64,000 nucleotides of DNA from Gillisia sp. CAL575 (GTDB lineage Bacteria; Bacteroidota; Bacteroidia; Flavobacteriales; Flavobacteriaceae): contig NZ_APHJ01000040.1 in assembly GCF_000403785.1 (NCBI RefSeq), forward strand, positions 62,001-126,000, read 5' to 3'. The number at the start of each line of letters is the position of its first letter. Position 1 is the stretch's first letter. The position numbers and the translations under genes are program-made. This document shows, one piece after another, positions 57,131 through 64,000 of this stretch. The notes below the pieces were generated by a model. The model was not told where the DNA came from. It made no database searches and was given only the letters and a program-made list of their open reading frames with translations.

Positions 57131-59980
57131 ATGAGAACAGATTCTTTTGCACTTAGACATATCGGTCCCAAGGAAAGTGAGCTTTCAGAAATGCTTTCCA
57201 CCGTTGGCGCCTCTTCTTTAGACCAGCTTATCTACGAAACAATCCCAGATGATATTCGTTTAAAATCTCCCTTAAATCTAGATACAGCTTTAAGCGAAAA
57301 CGAATATGCTGAACATATTGGAGAGCTCGCTGCAAAAAATAAAGTATTCAAATCTTATATTGGCTTAGGGTATCACCAAGCTATTATGCCAGCAGTGATA
57401 CAACGTAACGTTTTGGAAAATCCGGGATGGTATACTGCATACACTCCATATCAGGCAGAAATTGCTCAAGGGAGATTAGAAGCTTTATTAAATTTCCAAA
57501 CTATGATCGCAGATCTAACAGGAATGGAATTAGCTAATGCTTCTCTTTTAGATGAATCTACAGCTGCTGCAGAAGCCATGGCTTTACTATTTGCTGTAAG
57601 AGAAAAAGATCAGAAAAAAAATAAGGTTATAAAATTCTTCATTTCAGAAGAAGTATTACCACAATCCATCTCATTACTAAAAACCAGAGCCATTCCTTTA
57701 GGAATTGAATTGGTTGTTGGTAATCATGCGGAATTCGATTTTTCCTCAGAATTCTTTGGAGCACTACTACAATACCCAGGGAAATCTGGACACGTATTTG
57801 ACTATTCCAGCTACGTTGCGAAATGTAAAGAAGCCGGAATTAAGGTTGTGGTTGCTGCAGATATTTTAAGTTTAATAAAATTAGAATCTCCTGGTCATTT
57901 TGGAGCAGATGTAGTTGTTGGAACTACGCAACGTTTTGGAATACCATTAGGATATGGCGGACCACATGCCGCGTATTTTGCAACAAGAGAAGAATACAAA
58001 AGAAGTATTCCTGGAAGAATTATTGGTGTAACTAAAGATCTTAATGGTAATCGTGCCTTAAGAATGGCGTTACAAACCAGAGAACAACATATTAAAAGAG
58101 ACAAAGCGACTTCTAATATTTGTACAGCACAAGTATTACTTGCCGTAATGGCCGGAATGTATGCGGTATATCATGGCCCAAAAGGACTAGAATATATAGC
58201 AAACACTGTCCATGCTTCAGCATATACACTCCATAAGAAACTGGAAACTTTAGGTTTTGAACAACTTAACGATTCTTATTTTGACACAATTCAGATTAAA
58301 GCAAATGTTAAAGCCATTAAAGTCTTAGCTGAAAATAATAAAATAAATTTCTATTATCCAGATGAAGAAACTGTGGTAATCGCTTTAAACGAAACGACAA
58401 CTGTTAAGGACCTTAATAGTATAGTTTCCATTTTTGCAGAGGTTGCTAACAAGAAATTTGATAAGATAGACGAATTAGTTGATGGTACTTCGATTACTTC
58501 AGAAGTGAATAGAAAAACAGAATTTTTAACAAATGATGTTTTTAGTTCTTATCATTCTGAAACCGAATTGATGAGATACATTAAGAAATTGGAACGAAAA
58601 GACCTTTCTCTTAATCACTCTATGATTCCACTAGGCTCTTGTACTATGAAACTGAATGCAGCTTCAGAAATGCTGCCTTTAAGCAACCCACAGTGGGGAA
58701 ATATTCATCCATTCGCACCTATAGATCAGGCTGAAGGATATCAAATAGTTCTAAAAAGATTAGAAGATCAATTAACTGAAATTACAGGATTTGCAGGTAC
58801 TTCTTTACAACCAAATTCTGGAGCGCAAGGGGAATATGCAGGGTTGATGGTTATTCGTGCTTATCATGAGTCTCGTGGAGATTCAAAAAGAAATATTTGT
58901 TTAATCCCTTCTTCTGCTCATGGTACCAACCCTGCTTCTGCTGTAATGGCTGGAATGAAGGTTGTGGTTACAAAATCAACCAAGGAGGGAAATATAGATA
59001 TAGATGACCTTAGGGAGAAAGCCCTAAAATATAAAGATAATTTAGCAGCTTTAATGGTGACCTATCCATCTACTCACGGAGTATATGAGTCTGCTATTAA
59101 AGAAATCACCCAATTGATCCATGATAATGGTGGTCAAGTTTATATGGATGGCGCTAATATGAATGCTCAGGTTGGGTTAACAAATCCTGGTGCAATTGGA
59201 GCCGATGTATGTCATTTAAATCTTCATAAAACTTTTGCTATTCCGCATGGTGGTGGTGGTCCAGGAGTAGGGCCAATATGTGTTGCAAAACAATTACTTC
59301 CTTTTTTACCAGGAAATCCCGTGATAAAAACTGGAGGGGAACAAGCAATCACCGCTATTTCATCAGCCCCGTGGGGATCTTCTTTAGTATGTCTTATTTC
59401 TTATGGATATATAACTATGCTAGGGGTAAACGGACTTCAGAAAGCTACAGAATATGCGATTTTAAATGCAAACTATATCAAGGCTCGTTTAAAAGATCAT
59501 TATCAAACTTTATATTCTGGAGAAAGAGGGCGTGCTGCTCATGAAATGATTTTGGATTGCAGACCGTTCAAAACCAATGGGATTGAAGTTGTAGATATTG
59601 CAAAAAGATTAATTGATTATGGTTTCCACGCTCCAACGGTTTCTTTTCCTGTCGCAGGAACCTTAATGATTGAGCCTACAGAGAGTGAAAGCAAAGCAGA
59701 ATTAGATAGATTTTGCGATGCATTAATATCTATTCGTAAGGAAATTACCAACTCATCTACTAATGATGAAGTAAATATTCTAAAGAACGCACCACATACA
59801 TTAGCAATGTTGACAGCAGACACTTGGGATTTTCCATATTCGAGAGAACAAGCTGCATTCCCATTGGAGTATGTTGCAGATAATAAATTTTGGCCTACAG
59901 TTAGAAGAGTAGATGATGCATATGGAGACAGAAATCTTATATGTACATGTGCTCCTATTGAAGAATATATGGAAGCATAA
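57131..59980 (+). CDS. gcvP: Glycine dehydrogenase (decarboxylating), P-protein of the glycine cleavage system
   Basis: The P-protein decarboxylates glycine and passes the aminomethyl group to lipoylated GcvH. At 949 residues it is the fused single-chain form. The N-half has [17 protein letters not shown] and [14 protein letters not shown]; the PLP lysine is Lys700 in [21 protein letters not shown] 57131 is used rather than the TTG just before it. No glycine riboswitch precedes it, and gcvH and gcvT are not in the window. A poor -7 match (TAATTTCG at 57098) lies upstream. Confidence 0.97.
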   Translation: MRTDSFALRHIGPKESELSEMLSTVGASSLDQLIYETIPDDIRLKSPLNLDTALSENEYAEHIGELAAKNKVFKSYIGLGYHQAIMPAVIQRNVLENPGWYTAYTPYQAEIAQGRLEALLNFQTMIADLTGMELANASLLDESTAAAEAMALLFAVREKDQKKNKVIKFFISEEVLPQSISLLKTRAIPLGIELVVGNHAEFDFSSEFFGALLQYPGKSGHVFDYSSYVAKCKEAGIKVVVAADILSLIKLESPGHFGADVVVGTTQRFGIPLGYGGPHAAYFATREEYKRSIPGRIIGVTKDLNGNRALRMALQTREQHIKRDKATSNICTAQVLLAVMAGMYAVYHGPKGLEYIANTVHASAYTLHKKLETLGFEQLNDSYFDTIQIKANVKAIKVLAENNKINFYYPDEETVVIALNETTTVKDLNSIVSIFAEVANKKFDKIDELVDGTSITSEVNRKTEFLTNDVFSSYHSETELMRYIKKLERKDLSLNHSMIPLGSCTMKLNAASEMLPLSNPQWGNIHPFAPIDQAEGYQIVLKRLEDQLTEITGFAGTSLQPNSGAQGEYAGLMVIRAYHESRGDSKRNICLIPSSAHGTNPASAVMAGMKVVVTKSTKEGNIDIDDLREKALKYKDNLAALMVTYPSTHGVYESAIKEITQLIHDNGGQVYMDGANMNAQVGLTNPGAIGADVCHLNLHKTFAIPHGGGGPGVGPICVAKQLLPFLPGNPVIKTGGEQAITAISSAPWGSSLVCLISYGYITMLGVNGLQKATEYAILNANYIKARLKDHYQTLYSGERGRAAHEMILDCRPFKTNGIEVVDIAKRLIDYGFHAPTVSFPVAGTLMIEPTESESKAELDRFCDALISIRKEITNSSTNDEVNILKNAPHTLAMLTADTWDFPYSREQAAFPLEYVADNKFWPTVRRVDDAYGDRNLICTCAPIEEYMEA

Positions 59981-59989
59981 ACAGTTTTT

Positions 59990-60026
59990 AGCCCAAGGCT
60001 TGACTTAATAACTTTGGGCTATTTTT
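59990..60026 (+). terminator. Terminator after gcvP
   Basis: AGCCCAA (59990-59996) pairs with TTGGGCT (60014-60020), followed by ATTTTTAA. The loop is long (17 bases), so strength is uncertain. The gap to 60174 shows nothing else. Confidence 0.65.
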
Positions 60027-60174
60027 AATTTAAAGCGCTATAATTATCAATTCAATAATTAAAATCGCGAATTTTACTAATACCATAAAATGTCGCAAAT
60101 TATGTATTTCCTTAAGGATTTCTTAGATTGCTTTTAGTATTTTAGTTGATATAATTACAAAACACTCAGTTTCA

Positions 60175-61233
60175 ATGAGCATAAAGATGACTGGTTTAGG
60201 AAGTTTTATTCCGAACTTAAAGAGAAAGAATTCAGACTTTTTGAAACATGAATTTTTTAATATAGATGGATCAGGATTTCCTCATACTAATGAGGTAACA
60301 ATTGAAAAATTTAAAGCTATTACCGGGATTGAAGAAAGAAGGTATCTTGAAGAAGACCTAAGCACTTCAGACATGGCAACTGTGGCTGCTCAAAAAGCTA
60401 TAGAAAATGCAGGTATAGATCCCGAAACATTAGACTACATAATAGTTGCCCATAATTATGGCGATGTAAGATTTGGAAGTAGCCAAAGCGATACCGTACC
60501 TAGTCTTGCCACTAGAGTAAAACACAATCTTAGGATAAAAAATCCAAAATGCGTTGGTTATGATGTTCTTTTTGGTTGTCCAGGTTGGATAGAAGGTGTC
60601 ATTCAGGCTAAAGCCTTTATTAAGAGTGGAATGGCTAAGAAATGCTTGGTTATTGGAGCTGAAGCACTCTCCAGAGTAGTAGATAATAACGACCGAGATT
60701 CTATGATTTTTTCTGATGGTTCTGGAGCTGCAATCTTTGAAGCTTCAGATGAAACAGGTGGAATACTTGCTCACAGTTCTGCTACCCATGCTTATCAAGA
60801 TGCACATCATATCTATTTCGGCAAATCTAATAGAAGCGAAGAGGAAGATGATACCAGATACATTAAAATGAATGGTAGAAAGATCTACGAATTTGCTTTA
60901 AAACATGTACCAGAAGCGATGAAAGCTTGTTTGGAAGAAAGTGGAAAGTCTATTGAAGATGTAAAAAAAGTGTTTATACATCAAGCTAATGAAAAAATGG
61001 ATGAAGCTATCATAACCCGTTTTTACAAGCAATACAAAATGAAAGCTCCAGAGAATGTTATGCCAATGAGTATTCATGAACTTGGGAATAGTAGCGTAGC
61101 AACTGTTCCTACTCTTTTAGACTTGGTAATTACTGGAAATATTCCAAATCAAGAATTAAACAAAGGAGATGTGATAATTCTTGCAAGCGTTGGAGCGGGA
61201 ATGAATATTAATGCACTTGTCTACCAATACTAG
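60175..61233 (+). CDS. 3-oxoacyl-ACP synthase III (KAS III)-like enzyme
   Basis: KAS III enzymes condense an acyl-CoA with malonyl-ACP. The 352 residues have the thiolase fold with the full triad: Cys135 (FGCPGWIEG), His269 (FIHQANEKM) and Asn305 (ELGNSSVAT). It differs from housekeeping FabH in a longer N-terminus and an insert near DDTRYIKMNGRKIYEFALKH. Its neighbours, a methyltransferase and glycosyltransferase, suggest a special lipid or secondary product, not general fatty acid synthesis. The methyltransferase ATG follows its stop directly. Confidence 0.88.
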   Translation: MSIKMTGLGSFIPNLKRKNSDFLKHEFFNIDGSGFPHTNEVTIEKFKAITGIEERRYLEEDLSTSDMATVAAQKAIENAGIDPETLDYIIVAHNYGDVRFGSSQSDTVPSLATRVKHNLRIKNPKCVGYDVLFGCPGWIEGVIQAKAFIKSGMAKKCLVIGAEALSRVVDNNDRDSMIFSDGSGAAIFEASDETGGILAHSSATHAYQDAHHIYFGKSNRSEEEDDTRYIKMNGRKIYEFALKHVPEAMKACLEESGKSIEDVKKVFIHQANEKMDEAIITRFYKQYKMKAPENVMPMSIHELGNSSVATVPTLLDLVITGNIPNQELNKGDVIILASVGAGMNINALVYQY

Positions 61234-61752
61234 ATGTACGAAAATACATTTCCGAATAAAAGATTTAAAAAAACATTAGAGTTTCTTGAAAATGCTGTTC
61301 CATCTCCTGCTAGGGTTTTGGATCTGGGCGTAGAAAATCCGTTTTCTGCGATCATGAAATCTCAAAAATACCATGTCACTAATACTTCTGGAGAAGATCT
61401 AGACCTTCATCCACATGTAGATTATGAAAGTGAATATGATTTAGTAACTGCATTTGAAATATTTGAGCATTTACTATCTCCTTTTAACTTACTGAAAGAT
61501 CTTAAAACTAATAAGCTAGTAGCCACAGTACCTTTGAAACTATGGTTTAGCGATGCATATAGAAGTAAGACCGATATACGAGATCGCCATTATCATGAAT
61601 TTGAAGATTGGCAATTTGATTGGCTTTTAGAGAAAGCAGGATGGAATATCCAGAAGAGGGCTAAATGGACGAATCCTGTTCAAAAAATAGGTCTTAGACC
61701 ATTACTTAGAACTATCACCCCTAGATATTACGCTGTATATGCAGAGAGATAA
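61234..61752 (+). CDS. SAM-dependent methyltransferase-like protein
   Basis: The 172 residues are shorter than most class I methyltransferases. Motif I is reduced to ARVLDLGVENPFSAIMK; an acidic motif LDLHPHVDYESEYDLVTAFE and FEHLLSPFNLLKDLK follow, as in methyltransferases of the Methyltransf_11/23 type. The start codon directly abuts the stop of the KAS III gene, so the two are coupled. The substrate is unknown. Confidence 0.7.
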   Translation: MYENTFPNKRFKKTLEFLENAVPSPARVLDLGVENPFSAIMKSQKYHVTNTSGEDLDLHPHVDYESEYDLVTAFEIFEHLLSPFNLLKDLKTNKLVATVPLKLWFSDAYRSKTDIRDRHYHEFEDWQFDWLLEKAGWNIQKRAKWTNPVQKIGLRPLLRTITPRYYAVYAER

Positions 61753-61812
61753 ATTTTATTTATAGAAAATTTATCCTCAACTTCATTTCTACTAAATTAA
61801 TTCAGTCTTATT

Positions 61813-62661
61813 TTGAAGATTTATATTGTAATCCCAGCACATAACGAAGCTGAATTTATTGGCTCTACTTTACAATCTTTAGTTGACCAGACTTATTTAC
61901 CAGAGAAGATCGTGATTGTAGATGATCAGTCTAATGATGCCACACACAGTATAGTTTCAGAATTCAAAAATAAACATTCTTATATATCATTAATATCTAT
62001 TACCTCAACAGAAGCGCATCTACCCGGAAGCAAGGTGATTAATGCATTCAATGAAGGGCTTAAGACTTTGGATGAGAAATATGATATAATATGTAAATTT
62101 GACGCCGACCTTGTTTTCCCTAAAAACTATCTAGAAACTATAGTAAATCATTTTGAAAATGATTCAAAAGTTGGGATGTCCGGCGGTTTTTGTAGCATCC
62201 AAAAAGGAAATGATTGGATCTTGGAAAACCTCACCAATAATGATCATATAAGAGGAGCGTTAAAAGCTTATCGCAAAACTTGTTTTAAAGACATTGAGGG
62301 ATTAAAACCCAACATGGGTTGGGATACCGCAGATGAACTTGTAGCGCAATTTTATGGATGGAAAATTAAGACAGATAAAAGTCTTTTAGTAAAACACCTT
62401 AAACCTACGGGAAGCACGTATAATGAAGCGTCTAAGTATAAACAGGGAGAAGCTTTTTATAAACTTAGATATGGTTTATTAATTACCTTGATAGCATCTG
62501 CAAAACTTGCTTTTAGAAAAAAAGATATAAGTCTATTTCAAGATTATATTACAGGATACTTTAAAGCTGCAAAACAAAAAGAAGAATTTCTACTTTCTAA
62601 AGATCAAGGTAGTTTCACAAGAAAACTTCGATGGAGAAAAATGTTTGAAAAAATATTTTAG
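61813..62661 (+). CDS. Family 2 glycosyltransferase
   Basis: The 282 residues start with a GT-A fold, KIYIVIPAHNEAEFIGSTLQ, and have VDDQSNDATHSIVS and the metal-binding DAD at 97-99 (CKFDADLVFP). The start is a TTG at 61813; no ATG gives the conserved N-terminus. There is no membrane helix, so it probably acts at the inner face of the membrane on a lipid or glycan. Its stop codon overlaps the convergent phosphatase by 4 bases. Confidence 0.85.
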   Translation: MKIYIVIPAHNEAEFIGSTLQSLVDQTYLPEKIVIVDDQSNDATHSIVSEFKNKHSYISLISITSTEAHLPGSKVINAFNEGLKTLDEKYDIICKFDADLVFPKNYLETIVNHFENDSKVGMSGGFCSIQKGNDWILENLTNNDHIRGALKAYRKTCFKDIEGLKPNMGWDTADELVAQFYGWKIKTDKSLLVKHLKPTGSTYNEASKYKQGEAFYKLRYGLLITLIASAKLAFRKKDISLFQDYITGYFKAAKQKEEFLLSKDQGSFTRKLRWRKMFEKIF

Positions 62662-64000
62662 TTCTTCTCTAAAACCTCAACTAGAGGATTACCAGTCGCA
62701 GAATTTGGAAAGGCGATACCTAATAACACAGAAATCGTTGGAGCAATATCTACTACTTCAGACTTTTTTGCAGTACTACCGTGCTTTATTCCTTTACCAA
62801 AGAAAATTAATGGCGCATGAGTGTCATAAGAAAACCCGCTACCATGAGTAGAGCCAGTAGTGGTTGTATAAGAAATAACTGCAGGATCCAGCACAAATAT
62901 CACATCTCCACTACGCTTCTGATTAAATCCTTTCTGTACTAAACTCGAAATTCCTTCAGAATAATTCCCGCTTTCTAACTGGCTTCGGGTAAAAACTTTA
63001 TTCACTTTTGGATATTGCAGAATAAAATGTGCTATTTCATTTTCAAAAGCAGTTCTGTCAATTTTTGCCTCTTCAATTGTTCTGTAATTAAAGAACACTT
63101 GATAATTAGAAATAGATTCAATTAAATTTTCTTTCTTATATTTTTCAAAAACAAACTCCTTTAATTTTGAATCGAATTCTGGATCATCAAAATATCCCGA
63201 AGGAATTTTAACTGATGTCAAATAGGTTGGAACATCTCCCCCACCATGATCGGACGTTAGAAAGAGTGTGTAATTCCCTTTGCCTACTTGTGTATCTAAG
63301 CTAGAAAGCAACTTAGCTAAATCTAGATCTAGTCTTAAATAGGCATCTTCAATCTCCTTGGAGTTAACCCCAAAATTGTGTCCTACATAATCTGTACTTG
63401 AAAAACTTACAGTTAAAAAATCTGTAAATTCATCTTTACCTAATTCCTCCCCTTTAATCGCGGCGATTGCAAAATCTGCAGTCAAGGAGTTCCCATAAGG
63501 AGTGATTTTTAAAAGATCATAATTCCCATTATCCTTTCCAAGAGATTCCAGATCATAAGGAAAAGTAGCAGTTTTCTTACCACTAAATCCACCTTCAAAA
63601 AGGTTTTCATCTAACCCGCTTTCTAAATAAGTTTCTATATCCTGGATTGCATCCCAAGGCTTCATATAAGAAAGTGCAGTCCCCGAAATATTGAAATCCT
63701 TAACCCACTTAGGAAGCTCCTGCATATAATAAGTACTACTTATCCATTTTCCTTCTTCTTGGCCATGAAACCAGTAAGCAGCGTTAGCCGTATGTCCTGC
63801 TGGCAATATTGCTCCTCTATCTTTTAAGGCAATCCCTATTGTTTTTCCTCGCATTTGAGTAAACAATCTATTTTCATCTGCAATTGTAGTAGCCATTAAT
63901 CTGTTTGGAGACATTTTACCTGCGGACGCAATTGTTCCTAATGCTTGCACATTTTCATCTGTAACACAATAAATATATTGTTCCTCAAATTTATTATACC
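62658..64000 (-). CDS. Alkaline phosphatase family protein, PafA-like (5' end beyond window)
   Basis: The frame stays open to the window edge, so the signal peptide and the catalytic Thr of the family lie outside. The visible 447 residues contain the PafA-type KMSPNRLMATTIADENRL, IGIALKDRGAILPAGHTANA, metal ligands in TSDHGGGD and the C-terminal GSTHGSGFSYDTHAPLIFFG. Such enzymes are periplasmic phosphatases or phosphodiesterases. It ends convergently on the glycosyltransferase gene. Confidence 0.88.
   Translation of the reverse strand, partial: YNKFEEQYIYCVTDENVQALGTIASAGKMSPNRLMATTIADENRLFTQMRGKTIGIALKDRGAILPAGHTANAAYWFHGQEEGKWISSTYYMQELPKWVKDFNISGTALSYMKPWDAIQDIETYLESGLDENLFEGGFSGKKTATFPYDLESLGKDNGNYDLLKITPYGNSLTADFAIAAIKGEELGKDEFTDFLTVSFSSTDYVGHNFGVNSKEIEDAYLRLDLDLAKLLSSLDTQVGKGNYTLFLTSDHGGGDVPTYLTSVKIPSGYFDDPEFDSKLKEFVFEKYKKENLIESISNYQVFFNYRTIEEAKIDRTAFENEIAHFILQYPKVNKVFTRSQLESGNYSEGISSLVQKGFNQKRSGDVIFVLDPAVISYTTTTGSTHGSGFSYDTHAPLIFFGKGIKHGSTAKKSEVVDIAPTISVLLGIAFPNSATGNPLVEVLEKN

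Overview
The window is a 64 kb chromosomal segment from a marine-type member of the Flavobacteriaceae (phylum Bacteroidota). The evidence is low GC, promoters of the Bacteroidota type (TTTG, about 20 bases, then TAnnTTTG), start codons without Shine-Dalgarno sequences, SusC/SusD outer-membrane pairs, PorP/SprF, a type IX secretion (T9SS) type B sorting domain, and single-operon ribosomal gene order. I cannot name the genus with confidence. No tRNA, rRNA, CRISPR array, prophage or insertion sequence was found.

Positions 1-18540 (minus strand) hold one long translation block read right to left: rpsL-rpsG-fusA-rpsJ, then the S10, spc and alpha clusters through secY, infA, rpmJ, rpoA and rplQ, with carA at the end. 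The block starts at a near-perfect promoter (18508-18538), has a hairpin that may attenuate transcription between rpsJ and rplC, and ends in terminators after rplQ and carA. No adk or map lies between secY and infA. The adenylate kinase is instead the C-terminal half of an Hpt-Adk fusion at 50020-51126.

Positions 18960-28880 (plus) hold two tandem susC-susD pairs with no glycoside hydrolases nearby. Both susC genes share a 13-base leader box at the same distance from the ATG and two tandem inverted repeats in their first 70 coding bases. Between the pairs lies a decayed copy of the 5' end of rlmB. The intact rlmB sits after the second pair, so the gap preserves a scar of the duplication or insertion that made this arrangement.

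Positions 29250-40054 carry housekeeping and envelope genes: rlmB, a rhomboid protease, rarA, a coupled three-gene set of exported proteins (lipoprotein, DUF5723-like protein, unknown), a YjjG-type nucleotidase, a polysaccharide-deacetylase-like protein that seems to lack its metal ligands, radC, mpl and a TPR protein. Positions 40265-48077 form a surface-adhesin operon: a 1737-residue repeat protein ending in a T9SS type B domain, then PorP/SprF and an OmpA/PD40 protein.

Positions 48374-57009 include a DUF4136 lipoprotein whose start codon lies inside a 44-base palindrome, obgE, the hpt-adk fusion, the divergent purK and purE, an M3 peptidase, an ECF sigma factor with a tiny zinc-motif partner, and a UbiA-like membrane protein. 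Positions 57131-64000 hold gcvP, then a KAS III-like enzyme, a methyltransferase and a family 2 glycosyltransferase in one run, and a convergent PafA-type phosphatase cut by the window edge.

Most of the window is core genome. The best candidates for something undescribed are the susC leader structures, the rlmB scar, the start-codon hairpin and the exported three-gene set.
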